Shown here: positions 18,647-28,188 of the stretch, piece by piece | How positions within the stretch are numbered: the first letter of the stretch is position 1 | How the letters are laid out: the number at the start of each line of letters is the position of its first letter | Source of the DNA: Pseudomonas extremaustralis | GTDB taxonomy: Bacteria; Pseudomonadota; Gammaproteobacteria; Pseudomonadales; Pseudomonadaceae | Assembly (NCBI RefSeq): GCF_900102035.1 | Contig: NZ_LT629689.1 | Location: 4,448,001-4,512,000 of the forward strand | Direction of reading: 5' to 3' | DNA: 64,000 nucleotides | Translations under genes and position numbers: made by a program | The notes under the pieces: model-generated | What the model was told of the DNA's origin: nothing | Seen by the model: the letters and a program-made list of their open reading frames with translations, nothing else | The model's database searches: none

Positions 18647-18716
18647 TGGGTTTTGGAGTGTTCCTGAAAGGGTGTAAGACCAATGGCCACCATTCGTCCG
18701 CACCAGCCCCCCAAGG

Positions 18717-18743
18717 TTGAAATCCCCTGCACCACCCCCATAT
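18717..18743 (+). promoter_or_regulatory. Sigma32 (RpoH) type heat-shock promoter for hslVU
   Basis: TTGAAA (18717-18722), a 13-base spacer and CCCCATAT (18736-18743) match the heat-shock consensus in both boxes and in spacing. Transcription would start near 18750, about 40 bases before the hslV start. This agrees with hslVU being a heat-shock operon in other proteobacteria. Confidence 0.8.
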
Positions 18744-18790
18744 GAGTTCCCACCAGGGCATTTTCGCCCCGCTGCGTGGAGACTCTCCCC

Positions 18791-19321
18791 TTGACCACCA
18801 TCGTTTCAGTACGTCGCCACGGCAAAGTCGTCATGGGCGGCGACGGCCAGGTTTCCTTGGGTAATACCGTGATGAAAGGCAACGCCAAGAAAGTGCGTCG
18901 CCTGTACCACGGCCAGGTGCTGGCTGGCTTCGCCGGCGCGACTGCCGATGCCTTCACTCTGTTCGAGCGTTTCGAAGGCCAACTGGAAAAACACCAGGGC
19001 CACTTGGTTCGCGCCGCCGTCGAACTCGCCAAAGAATGGCGCACCGATCGCTCCCTCAGCCGCCTCGAGGCCATGCTGGCCGTGGCCAACAAGGATGCGT
19101 CGCTGATCATCACCGGTAACGGCGATGTGGTTGAGCCTGAACATGGCTTGATCGCCATGGGTTCCGGCGGTGGCTACGCCCAGGCGGCGGCCAGCGCACT
19201 GTTGAAGAAAACCGACCTGTCGGCCCGGGAAATCGTCGAGACCGCACTGGGTATCGCCGGCGATATCTGCGTGTTCACCAACCACAACTTCACCATTGAG
19301 GAGCAGGACCTCGCCGAGTAA
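18791..19321 (+). CDS. hslV: ATP-dependent protease peptidase subunit HslV (ClpQ)
   Basis: Proteasome-like threonine peptidase that forms a double hexamer capped by HslU rings. The start is the TTG at 18791. Only this start places Thr at position 2 (M-T-T-I-V), which becomes the catalytic N-terminal nucleophile after Met removal. The GTG start at 18776 would bury it. GGAG lies about 10 bases upstream. The 176-residue product shows the conserved [20 protein letters not shown] and [11 protein letters not shown] blocks. Normal length. Cotranscribed with hslU 38 bases downstream. Confidence 0.96.
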   Translation: MTTIVSVRRHGKVVMGGDGQVSLGNTVMKGNAKKVRRLYHGQVLAGFAGATADAFTLFERFEGQLEKHQGHLVRAAVELAKEWRTDRSLSRLEAMLAVANKDASLIITGNGDVVEPEHGLIAMGSGGGYAQAAASALLKKTDLSAREIVETALGIAGDICVFTNHNFTIEEQDLAE

Positions 19322-19359
19322 GCCACAGGCTTATTCGCGCTTGAGGACCGCCAAACATT

Positions 19360-20697
<1,338 letters not shown>

Positions 20698-20724
20698 GTC
20701 ATACACAGAACTGCTTTGCTTCTG

Positions 20725-20813
20725 TGTGGGAGGGGGCTTGCTCCCGATGGCGGTCTGTCAGACAGATGTATGCTGACTGACACACCGCCATCGGGAGCAA
20801 GCCCCCTCCCACA
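20725..20813. repeat. Paired REP element (family B)
   Basis: TGTGGGAGGGGGCTTGCTCC and its inverted partner, with an inner ATGGCGG/CCGCCAT pair, between hslU and the DUF971 gene. Same 89-base size as the copy at 18558, and the central part is almost the same sequence, so the two are recent relatives. Confidence 0.9.
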
Positions 20814-20845
20814 TTCTGAAGCGGGTTTATTCAGGATCATCATCA

Positions 20846-21223
20846 ATGTCCAAATTTCCTACCGCTATAACCCTGCACAAAACCTCCAACACCCTCGGCC
20901 TCACCTACGGGCCCGACGAGGCCTACCAGTTGCCCGCCGAATTCCTGCGGGTGCATTCGCCGTCCGCCGAGGTCCAGGGCCACGGCAAACCCATCCTGCA
21001 ATTCGGCAAACTCAACGTCCGGTTGATCCAGATCGAACCGGCCGGTCAGTACGCACTGAAATTGACCTTCGACGACGGACACGACAGCGGATTGTTCACC
21101 TGGGACTACCTCTACCAATTGGCCATACGTCAGGACGCGCTGTGGGCCGATTATCTCGCCGAGCTCAAAGCGGCCGGTAAAACCCGCGACCCGAACGAAT
21201 CGGTCGTGCGGCTGATGCTCTAG
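20846..21223 (+). CDS. DUF971 protein (GBBH-like N-terminal domain)
   Basis: A 125-residue protein made almost wholly of the DUF971 / gamma-butyrobetaine hydroxylase-like N-terminal domain, as seen in ITLHKTSNTLGLTYG, YQLPAEFLRVHSPSAEVQGHG and FDDGHDSGLFTWDYLYQL. In larger proteins this domain precedes a dioxygenase domain; here it stands alone. A small gene of this type regularly sits between hslU and phaC1 in pseudomonads. Its biochemical role is not settled; an iron-sulfur or metal-related role has been suggested for relatives. No signal peptide or membrane helix. Confidence 0.85.
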   Translation: MSKFPTAITLHKTSNTLGLTYGPDEAYQLPAEFLRVHSPSAEVQGHGKPILQFGKLNVRLIQIEPAGQYALKLTFDDGHDSGLFTWDYLYQLAIRQDALWADYLAELKAAGKTRDPNESVVRLML

Positions 21224-21320
21224 CCCAGGCTTCTTGCTCTTTAGAGGGCATTTTCTAATTTCATCTGCTTGAATGCCCTGTCTCGTGGCCAATGATTGGC
21301 CTGCTTGCGAAAAAAAATAA

Positions 21321-21388
21321 ACTCGGGTAACCAATGGAACTGGCAAGTTCCCTGCATTTGATGATGCGGGATCAACGGTCACCCGAGT
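21321..21388. promoter_or_regulatory. Inverted repeat around the phaC1 promoter
   Basis: ACTCGGGTAACC (21321-21332) and GGTCACCCGAGT (21377-21388) are inverted repeats with 11 of 12 positions paired, separated by 44 bases that contain the sigma54-type promoter. Candidate operator halves for a dimeric regulator or a looping pair. PhaD is known to bind upstream of phaC1 in P. putida, but whether these are its sites cannot be told here. Confidence 0.5.
21341..21357 (+). promoter_or_regulatory. Sigma54 (RpoN) type promoter for phaC1
   Basis: TGGCAAGTTCCCTGCAT has the invariant GG and GC dinucleotides with exactly 10 bases between them (-24/-12). The start would be near 21366, about 105 bases before the phaC1 ATG. 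It is consistent with nitrogen-responsive control of PHA synthesis reported for some pseudomonads. Confidence 0.6.
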
Positions 21389-21472
21389 CGCAGTACCTGG
21401 CTTGTGCTGTGTATCGAAACCTGGTGCGCAGCGGTACCCGGTACTCGTCTTCCGGACAATGGAGCGTCGTAG

Positions 21473-23152
21473 ATGAGTAACAAGAATAACGATGACTTGA
21501 AACGCCAGGCCTCGGAAAACACCCTGGGACTCAACCCGATCATCGCGTTACGTAAAAAGGATTTACTGGCCTCGGCGAAGATGGTGTTGACCCAAGCCAT
21601 CAAGCAACCGTTGCACAGCGTCAAGCACGTCGCCCACTTCGGGGTCGAATTGAAGAACGTGATGTTCGGCAAATCGCAGCTGCAACCCGAAAACGATGAC
21701 CGTCGCTTCCATGACCCGGCCTGGAGCCAGAACCCGCTCTACAAGCGCTACCTGCAAACCTACCTGGCGTGGCGCAAGGAACTGCACGAGTGGATCGGCG
21801 ACAGCAACCTGTCGGAACAGGACATCAGCCGCGCCCACTTCGTGATCAACCTGATGACCGAAGCCATGGCCCCCACCAACAGCGCGGCCAACCCGGCGGC
21901 GGTCAAGCGCTTCTTTGAAACCGGCGGCAAAAGCCTGCTCGATGGCCTGTCCCACCTGGCCAAGGACATGGTGCATAACGGCGGCATGCCGAGCCAGGTC
22001 AATATGAAAGCGTTCGAGGTGGGCAAGACCCTGGGCACCACCGAAGGCGCGGTGGTGTTTCGCAACGATGTGCTGGAGCTGATCCAGTACATGCCGATCA
22101 CCGAGCAGGTGCACGAACGCCCGCTGCTGGTGGTCCCGCCGCAGATCAACAAATTCTATGTCTTCGACCTGAGCCCGGATAAGAGCCTGGCGCGCTTCTG
22201 CCTGCGCAACAGCCAGCAGACCTTTATCGTCAGTTGGCGCAACCCCACCAAGGAACAGCGCGAGTGGGGCCTGTCGACTTATATCGAAGCGCTCAAGGAA
22301 GCGGTCGATGTGGTCACGGCGATTACCGGCAGCAAGGACGTCAACATGCTCGGCGCCTGCTCCGGCGGCATCACCTGCACCGCGCTGCTGGGCCACTACG
22401 CGGCGCTGGGGGAGAAGAAGGTCAACGCCCTGACCCTGCTGGTGAGCGTGCTGGACACCACCCTCGACACCCAGGTCGCGCTGTTCGTCGACGAGCAGAC
22501 CCTGGAAGCGGCCAAGCGCCACTCCTACCAGGCCGGCGTGCTGGAAGGTCGCGACATGGCCAAGGTGTTTGCCTGGATGCGCCCCAACGACCTGATCTGG
22601 AACTACTGGGTCAATAACTACCTGCTGGGCAACGAGCCGCCGGTGTTCGACATCCTGTTCTGGAACAATGACACCACGCGCTTGCCGGCCGCCTTCCATG
22701 GCGACCTGATCGAGCTGTTCAAGAACAACCCGCTGGTGCGCGCCAACGCCCTGGAGGTGTGCGGCACGCCCATCGACCTCAAGCAGATCACCGCCGATAT
22801 TTACTCACTGGCGGGCACCAACGACCACATCACGCCGTGGCAATCCTGCTACAAGTCGGCGCAGCTGTTTGGCGGCAAGGTGGAATTCGTGTTGTCCAGC
22901 AGCGGGCATATCCAGAGCATCCTCAACCCGCCGGGCAACCCCAAGGCGCGCTATCAGACCAGCGACAGCCTGGCGGGCAAACCGCTGGAGTGGCAAGAAA
23001 ACGCGACCAAGCACACCGATTCCTGGTGGCTGCACTGGCAGGCCTGGCAGGCGGAACGGGCGGGCAAGTTGAAGAAGGCACCGACGACATTAGGCAATAA
23101 AACCTACGCCGCTGCCGAAGCAGCGCCGGGTACCTATGTGCATGAACGCTAG
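21473..23152 (+). CDS. phaC1: Class II polyhydroxyalkanoate synthase 1
   Basis: Polymerises medium-chain (R)-3-hydroxyacyl-CoA into PHA at the granule surface. The 559-residue protein begins MSNKNNDDLKRQASENTLGL and has an alpha/beta-hydrolase catalytic domain with the lipase-like box GACSGG (nucleophile Cys296), Asp451 in the TNDHITPW stretch and His479 in SSGHIQS, giving a complete Cys-Asp-His triad. Length is typical of class II enzymes. It heads the phaC1-phaZ-phaC2-phaD operon, behind the sigma54-type promoter. About 160 bases with a REP pair separate it from phaZ, so transcript levels of the downstream genes may differ. Confidence 0.97.
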   Translation: MSNKNNDDLKRQASENTLGLNPIIALRKKDLLASAKMVLTQAIKQPLHSVKHVAHFGVELKNVMFGKSQLQPENDDRRFHDPAWSQNPLYKRYLQTYLAWRKELHEWIGDSNLSEQDISRAHFVINLMTEAMAPTNSAANPAAVKRFFETGGKSLLDGLSHLAKDMVHNGGMPSQVNMKAFEVGKTLGTTEGAVVFRNDVLELIQYMPITEQVHERPLLVVPPQINKFYVFDLSPDKSLARFCLRNSQQTFIVSWRNPTKEQREWGLSTYIEALKEAVDVVTAITGSKDVNMLGACSGGITCTALLGHYAALGEKKVNALTLLVSVLDTTLDTQVALFVDEQTLEAAKRHSYQAGVLEGRDMAKVFAWMRPNDLIWNYWVNNYLLGNEPPVFDILFWNNDTTRLPAAFHGDLIELFKNNPLVRANALEVCGTPIDLKQITADIYSLAGTNDHITPWQSCYKSAQLFGGKVEFVLSSSGHIQSILNPPGNPKARYQTSDSLAGKPLEWQENATKHTDSWWLHWQAWQAERAGKLKKAPTTLGNKTYAAAEAAPGTYVHER

Positions 23153-23185
23153 AACACACTTTTTTGGGATTGAAATGGAATCAAA

Positions 23186-23272
23186 TGTGGGAGGGGGCTT
23201 GCTTGCGATGCAGACGGCGCGGTGTATCGGTTACACCGCAGTGATGCTATCGGGAGCAAGCCCCCTCCCACA
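23186..23272. repeat. Paired REP element (family B) inside the pha operon
   Basis: TGTGGGAGGGGGCTTGCTTG and its inverted partner fill most of the phaC1-phaZ gap. One half has a small change (GCTTGCG instead of GCTCCCG), so the stem is less perfect than at 20725. As a large mRNA hairpin it could stabilise the phaC1 transcript or attenuate readthrough. Confidence 0.85.
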
Positions 23273-23312
23273 CTGACTGCATTCGCGCTGTAACACTTCA
23301 CAGGGCTTGAGC

Positions 23313-24158
23313 ATGCCGCAACCGTTCATCTTCCGCACCATCGACCTGGATGGCCAGACCATCCGCACTGCGGTACGCCCGGGCAAGCCTCACTTGACGC
23401 CGCTGCTGATTTTCAACGGCATCGGCGCCAACCTTGAGCTGGTGTTTCCGTTCGTCCAGGCCCTGGACCCGGACCTGGAAGTGATCGCCTTCGATGTGCC
23501 GGGCGTGGGCGGCTCGTCCACGCCCAAACTGCCGTATCGCTTTCCCGGCCTGGCCAAACTCACCGCGCGCATGCTCGATTACCTCGACTATGGCCAGGTG
23601 AATGCGGTGGGCGTGTCCTGGGGCGGGGCATTGGCGCAGCAGTTTGCCTATGACTACCCCGAGCGCTGCAAGAAGCTGATTCTCGCCGCGACCGCCGCCG
23701 GGGTCGTCATGGTGCCGGGCAAGCCAAAAGTGCTGTGGCTGATGGCCAGCCCACGGCGGTACATCCAGCCGTCCCACGTGGTGCGTATCGCGCCGATGAT
23801 TTACGGCGGTTCGTTCCGCCGCGATTCGAAACTGGCCGCCGAGCACGCGAGCAAAGTGCGCTCGGCGGGCAAGATGGGCTACTACTGGCAGCTGTTCGCC
23901 GGGATGGGCTGGACCAGCATCCACTGGTTGCACAAGATCCGTCAGCCGACCCTGGTGCTGGCCGGGGACGACGACCCGCTGATCCCGCTGATCAACATGC
24001 GCATGCTCGCCTGGCGCATTCCCAACGCGCAATTGCACATCATCGATGACGGCCATCTGTTCCTGATTACCCGGGCCGAAGCCGTGGCGCCGATCATCAT
24101 GAAGTTTCTCGAGGAGGAACGCCTGCGGGCGGTGATCCATCCCCGTCCGGCGGTGTAA
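23313..24158 (+). CDS. phaZ: Intracellular medium-chain PHA depolymerase
   Basis: Granule-bound esterase that releases 3-hydroxy acids from stored PHA. The 281-residue protein begins MPQPFIFRTIDLDGQ. The ATG at 23313 is chosen over the TTG six bases earlier because it matches the family N-terminus and has CAGGG at a good distance. It is an alpha/beta-hydrolase with lipase box GVSWGG (Ser102), an acid in the GDDDPLIP region and the histidine in DDGHLF, the same layout as the P. putida enzyme. Sits between the two synthase genes as usual. Confidence 0.96.
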   Translation: MPQPFIFRTIDLDGQTIRTAVRPGKPHLTPLLIFNGIGANLELVFPFVQALDPDLEVIAFDVPGVGGSSTPKLPYRFPGLAKLTARMLDYLDYGQVNAVGVSWGGALAQQFAYDYPERCKKLILAATAAGVVMVPGKPKVLWLMASPRRYIQPSHVVRIAPMIYGGSFRRDSKLAAEHASKVRSAGKMGYYWQLFAGMGWTSIHWLHKIRQPTLVLAGDDDPLIPLINMRMLAWRIPNAQLHIIDDGHLFLITRAEAVAPIIMKFLEEERLRAVIHPRPAV

Positions 24159-24246
24159 GGACCACACCGCCGCGCAACTTGCCAGGAACCGACTATGGTT
24201 CTGAATTGGCGTGCCTGTTGATGACTTGACGAAGGAGTGTTGGCTC

Positions 24247-25929
24247 ATGCGAGAAAGACCCGTGACGAACCCGGCGCCCACCCCCGCTGCGTTCATCAAT
24301 GCGCAGAATGCGATCACCGGTCTGCGCGGTCGCGACCTGCTGTCGACCCTGCGCAGCGTCGCCGCCCACAGTTTGCGCAACCCGGTGCATACCGCCCGTC
24401 ACGTGCTGGCCCTGGGCGGTCAGATGGGACGCGTGCTGTTGGGTGAAACCGTGCATGAACCCAACCCCCGCGACAGCCGCTTTGTCGACCCGACCTGGGC
24501 CCTCAACCCGTTCTACCGGCGCAGCCTGCAAGCCTATCTGAGTTGGCAGAAAGAGGTGCGCCGCTGGATCGACGACAGCACCCTGAGCGACGACGACCGC
24601 GCCCGTGCGCATTTTGCCTTCTCGCTGCTCAACGACGCCGTCTCCCCTTCCAACACCCTGCTCAACCCGCTGGCCGTCAAGGAGCTGCTCAACTCCGGCG
24701 GCAACAGCGTGGTGCGCGGCGTGAGCAACCTGCTCGACGACCTGCTGCACAACAACGGCCTGCCTCGCCAGGTGAGCAAGCAGGCATTCGAAGTCGGCAA
24801 GACCGTGGCCACCACCCCTGGCTCGGTGGTGTTTCGCAATGAGCTGCTGGAGCTGATCCAGTACAAGCCCATGAGCGAAAAACAGTACGCCAAGCCGCTG
24901 TTGATCGTGCCGCCGCAAATCAACAAGTACTACATCTTCGACCTCAGCCCGGCCAACAGCTTTGTGCAGTACGCCCTGAAGAACGGGCTGCAGACCTTTA
25001 TCGTCAGCTGGCGCAACCCCGATGTGCGGCACCGGGAATGGGGTTTGTCCACCTACGTGGCGGCGCTGGAGGAAGCGCTCAACGTCTGCCGGGCGATCAC
25101 CGGCGCCCGCGAGGTCAACCTGATGGGCGCCTGCGCCGGCGGCCTGACCATCGCCGCCCTGCAAGGCCATCTGCAAGCCAAGCGCCAGTTGCGCCGCGTC
25201 GCCAGCGCCAGCTACCTGGTGAGCCTGCTGGACAGCCAGATCGACAGCCCCGCCACGCTGTTCGCCGATGAACAAACCCTGGAGGCCGCCAAACGCCGCT
25301 CCTATCAGCAAGGCGTGCTGGATGGCCGCGACATGGCCAAGGTGTTTGCCTGGATGCGCCCCAATGACCTGATCTGGAACTACTGGATCAACAATTACCT
25401 GCTGGGCAAGGAACCGCCGGCGTTCGACATCCTGTACTGGAACAACGACAACACGCGCCTGCCCGCCGCCCTGCACGGCGACCTGCTGGACTTCTTCAAG
25501 CACAACCCCCTGAGCCATCCCGGCGGCCTGGAAGTGTGCGGCACGCCCATCGATCTGCAGAAGGTCACGGTGGACAGCTTCAGCGTGGCCGGGATCAACG
25601 ACCACATCACGCCGTGGGACGCGGTGTACCGCTCCACGCAATTGCTCGGTGGCGAGCGACGCTTCGTGCTGTCCAACAGCGGGCATATCCAGAGCATCCT
25701 CAACCCGCCGGGCAACCCCAAGGCCAACTACGTCGAGAACCCCAAGCTGAGCAGCGACCCGCGCGCCTGGTACTACGACGCCAGCCACGTCGAAGGCAGC
25801 TGGTGGCCGCAATGGCTGGCCTGGATTCAAGCGCGCTCGGGCGTACAGCGTGAAACCCTCACCGCCCTGGGCAACCAGAATTACCCACCGATGGAAGCAG
25901 CGCCCGGCACTTACGTGCGGGTGCGCTGA
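24247..25929 (+). CDS. phaC2: Class II polyhydroxyalkanoate synthase 2
   Basis: Second PHA polymerase, a clear paralogue of PhaC1 (shared FEVGKT, VVFRNELLELIQY, PPQINKYYIFDLSP and GHIQSILNPPGNP blocks). The 560-residue product has nucleophile Cys296 in GACAGG plus the NDHITPWD and SGHIQS motifs. The start is taken at ATG 24247, with AAGGAG about 10 bases upstream; a TTG at 24211 is less likely and a GTG at 24262 is possible. The two synthases usually differ in substrate range and expression. Followed after 27 bases by phaD. Confidence 0.96.
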   Translation: MRERPVTNPAPTPAAFINAQNAITGLRGRDLLSTLRSVAAHSLRNPVHTARHVLALGGQMGRVLLGETVHEPNPRDSRFVDPTWALNPFYRRSLQAYLSWQKEVRRWIDDSTLSDDDRARAHFAFSLLNDAVSPSNTLLNPLAVKELLNSGGNSVVRGVSNLLDDLLHNNGLPRQVSKQAFEVGKTVATTPGSVVFRNELLELIQYKPMSEKQYAKPLLIVPPQINKYYIFDLSPANSFVQYALKNGLQTFIVSWRNPDVRHREWGLSTYVAALEEALNVCRAITGAREVNLMGACAGGLTIAALQGHLQAKRQLRRVASASYLVSLLDSQIDSPATLFADEQTLEAAKRRSYQQGVLDGRDMAKVFAWMRPNDLIWNYWINNYLLGKEPPAFDILYWNNDNTRLPAALHGDLLDFFKHNPLSHPGGLEVCGTPIDLQKVTVDSFSVAGINDHITPWDAVYRSTQLLGGERRFVLSNSGHIQSILNPPGNPKANYVENPKLSSDPRAWYYDASHVEGSWWPQWLAWIQARSGVQRETLTALGNQNYPPMEAAPGTYVRVR

Positions 25930-25956
25930 GCTCAACGATCACCTTAAGAAGACTGG

Positions 25957-26577
25957 ATGAAAACCCGCGATCGTATCCTTGAATGTGCCCTGCAGTTGTT
26001 CAACCAGAAGGGCGAACCGAACGTATCGACCATGGAGGTGGCCAATGAAATGGGGATCAGCCCTGGCAACCTCTACTACCACTTCCACGGCAAGGAACCC
26101 CTGGTGCTCGGCTTGTTCGAGCGCTTTCAAAGCGAACTGGCGCCATTGCTCGACCCACCGGCCGAAGCGCAGTTGGAAGCCCACGACTACTGGCTGTTCC
26201 TGCACCTGATCGTCGAGCGCATGGCCCATTACCGCTTTCTGTTCCAGGACCTGTCGAACCTGGCGGGGCGCCTGCCGAAGCTGGCCAAGGGCATGCGTCA
26301 TTTGCTGACGGCCCTCAAGCGCACCCTGGCGTCACTACTGGCGCGCTTGCAGGCGGCAGGGCAACTGGTCAGCGATACCCAGGCGCTGGGGCAATTGGTC
26401 GAGCAGATCACCCTGACCCTGCTGTTCTCCCTGGACTACCAGCGGATTCTCGACCGCGAAGGCGAGGTGCGCGTGGTGGTCTACCAGATCATGATGCTGG
26501 TGGCGCCCCATCTGATGATGCCGGCGCGCCTGGCCACCGAACGGTTGGCGCTGCGTTATCTGGACGATGAGGGTTAG
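25957..26577 (+). CDS. phaD: TetR-family regulator of PHA genes
   Basis: A 206-residue regulator with an N-terminal TetR helix-turn-helix (about residues 8-55; STMEVANEMGISPGNLYYHF) and a C-terminal ligand and dimer domain. In P. putida PhaD activates phaC1 and phaI promoters, probably responding to a fatty acid-derived effector. It ends the phaC1ZC2D operon. In the arrangement known from P. putida, phaF and phaI lie directly beyond it; here a fimbrial block follows. Its stop is 10 bases from the convergent regulator gene, with no terminator visible between. Confidence 0.94.
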   Translation: MKTRDRILECALQLFNQKGEPNVSTMEVANEMGISPGNLYYHFHGKEPLVLGLFERFQSELAPLLDPPAEAQLEAHDYWLFLHLIVERMAHYRFLFQDLSNLAGRLPKLAKGMRHLLTALKRTLASLLARLQAAGQLVSDTQALGQLVEQITLTLLFSLDYQRILDREGEVRVVVYQIMMLVAPHLMMPARLATERLALRYLDDEG

Positions 26578-26587
26578 TGCTTGTTCG

Positions 26588-27283
26588 TCATCCGGTGCCC
26601 CTGAACTGATGAGTGAACTTGAACAGTTCACTGTCGCTGCGGATCCCCAACTTTCGATAAGCCGATTGTTTTTGCGTGCTGATCGTACTTGCACTACGCG
26701 AGAACTTTGCGGCGATCGAGTTCACCGACATGCCATCCAGGAAACAACGCAACACTTCCTGTTCCTTGGGCGTAAGACAGGCATTCAACTGCATCGAGGT
26801 TGAAACGTCCATTTTCGATTTCATATTCGCGACATCGAGCACTGACTGTATGCCTTGCAGGGCCGGCACCATACACGGCTGCAAGTAGATACGCCCCTGG
26901 GCGACCGTTCGAATGGCAGTGACCAGTTCGGTCAGGTTCTGGGTTTTCCCGAGTATTCCCCAACATCCAGCCTTCAACGACAGCGAAACCGTGGCCGGCG
27001 TGTAGTGCGAACAGACGATCAACGGCCGGCACCGGCTGAATCGTCGATTCAACGCCTGGATCAAGCTGAGGCCATCGTTGTCCGAGGGTGCCAGGATAAA
27101 GTCCATCACCACGACGTCCGCCGGCCGCCGGGCGAGCGCGTCGAGCAATTCCCTGCCGGTACCGAAAGTACCGATCACCGTGAGATCCGCCTCTTTGCTC
27201 AGCCCCAACTCGATGCCCTGCCGCACCATCTCGTGATCATCTAACAGCATGACGGTATACATATTGGAAGTTGAAGTAGGCAT
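26588..27283 (-). CDS. NarL/FixJ-type response regulator, probable fimbrial regulator
   Basis: A 231-residue two-component regulator with a receiver domain (about 9-125; acidic pair Asp15-Asp16, phosphoacceptor Asp61 in VVVMDFIL, Lys near residue 113 in the GILGK motif) and a LuxR-type helix-turn-helix (about 165-225; LTPKEQEVLRCFLDGMSVN, SASTISTQKQSAYRKLGI). The spacing and sequence recall the BvgA/EvgA/RcsB group. No histidine kinase gene is next to it, so its partner is elsewhere. It is divergent from the fimbrial operon across a 318-base AT-rich region, which makes it the obvious candidate for controlling those genes; that link is inference. Confidence 0.86.
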   Translation of the reverse strand: MPTSTSNMYTVMLLDDHEMVRQGIELGLSKEADLTVIGTFGTGRELLDALARRPADVVVMDFILAPSDNDGLSLIQALNRRFSRCRPLIVCSHYTPATVSLSLKAGCWGILGKTQNLTELVTAIRTVAQGRIYLQPCMVPALQGIQSVLDVANMKSKMDVSTSMQLNACLTPKEQEVLRCFLDGMSVNSIAAKFSRSASTISTQKQSAYRKLGIRSDSELFKFTHQFRGTG

Positions 27284-27601
27284 AAAGCGCCTCGCATAAG
27301 TGAATATCCCATCACATCAACAAACCGACTGTTATGCGCACGGTATACCCAGCTCTATGTAAGGATCAATACAACAAGACAATTAGAGTTATCCCTACAG
27401 CAATGTCTTACAGATAAATCTTTGCCCTACAGAAAAGTCCTAACTTTAAAACATTACTTTTCGAATAATTACGACTTGCAACTCGATACTTCTCTATAGA
27501 TACCCAATCGGTTCCTCGGCAAATTAGGGCTCCCCCGCCATTTGAGGCAACAGCCTTTGAGCAACGGCGGGCAACACCGATGAATCACCACTGGAACCAG
27601 C
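27284..27601. promoter_or_regulatory. AT-rich divergent regulatory region of the fimbrial operon
   Basis: This 318-base gap has no gene. It is much richer in A and T than its surroundings, above all from about 27355 to 27500, and separates the response regulator from the pilin gene. It must hold both promoters and a leader of some length for the pilin mRNA. I see no convincing consensus -35/-10 pair to name, but a 16-base direct repeat at 27395 and 27427 is clear. Confidence 0.65.
27395..27442 (+). promoter_or_regulatory. Direct repeat, candidate regulator binding sites
   Basis: CTACAGCAATGTCTTA (27395-27410) and CTACAGAAAAGTCCTA (27427-27442) match at 13 of 16 positions and start 32 bases apart, close to three helical turns. 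A further TTACAG lies between them (27409-27414). Same-face spacing is what a phosphorylated dimeric activator would need. Confidence 0.5.
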
Positions 27602-28180
27602 ATGAAAGGTCACACTTTATCTACCGTCGCGGCCACGTTGGCCTTGACCGCAGCAGTCTCACACTTGGCATATGCCACCGATGGCACCCTCAATTTCAGC
27701 GGTCTGGTGACCGACCTGACCTGCACGGTCGAAGGTGCAGCCCCCGGCACCGGGGCAGTGGTCAAGGACGTCAACCTGGGCGGCGTCTCGGCTGCACGAC
27801 TGGCCAGCGCAGGTAATCGCGCCAACCTGACCGGTTTCACCCTGAGAATCGGCGCGCCAGGCGAAGGCAGTTGCACCAACGGGCGCACGGCCATGGTGGC
27901 CTTCGATCCGACCAGCCCGGCCATCGATGTGGCGACGGGGCGTTTGAACACCGATGGCCACGATGACCCTGCCAACACCACCGTCGCCAAGAACGTCCAG
28001 GTGGAAGTGCTTAACCGCGACGGCTCGCCGATCCACCTCTACAGCGGAAAATCCAAAGGCGTGGTGATCGTCGACAACCAGGCCGTTATCCCACTGGCCG
28101 CGCAAATGTATGCCAGCGGCGTCGTCACCGAAGGCACGGTCAACACCCGGGTTGGCTTCTTGATCGAGTACGCCGAGTAA
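27602..28180 (+). CDS. Fimbrial major subunit (chaperone-usher pilin)
   Basis: A 192-residue exported pilin, first in the operon, which is where the most abundant subunit normally sits. It has a signal peptide (residues 1-25, cleavage after AYA) and a beta-sandwich pilin domain with a Cys pair (LTCTVEG and GSCTNG) expected to form the family disulfide. The C-terminal strand alternates hydrophobic residues and ends VGFLIEYAE, with the penultimate-type aromatic used for chaperone recognition. The N-terminal strand after cleavage (TDGTLNFSGLVTDLTC) would act as the donor strand. Recognised by architecture; no specific named fimbria is claimed. Confidence 0.87.
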   Translation: MKGHTLSTVAATLALTAAVSHLAYATDGTLNFSGLVTDLTCTVEGAAPGTGAVVKDVNLGGVSAARLASAGNRANLTGFTLRIGAPGEGSCTNGRTAMVAFDPTSPAIDVATGRLNTDGHDDPANTTVAKNVQVEVLNRDGSPIHLYSGKSKGVVIVDNQAVIPLAAQMYASGVVTEGTVNTRVGFLIEYAE

Positions 28181-28188
28181 GGCCTTGC

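Noticed and set aside
18776..19321. Longer HslV starting at GTG 18776
   Set aside because: It would place five extra residues before the catalytic Thr, and cleavage to expose Thr would not be possible by simple Met removal.
24193..25935. A 580-codon open frame antisense to phaC2
   Set aside because: Shadow frame of the synthase. A similar frame lies opposite phaC1, and both read as Gln/His/Val-rich noise.
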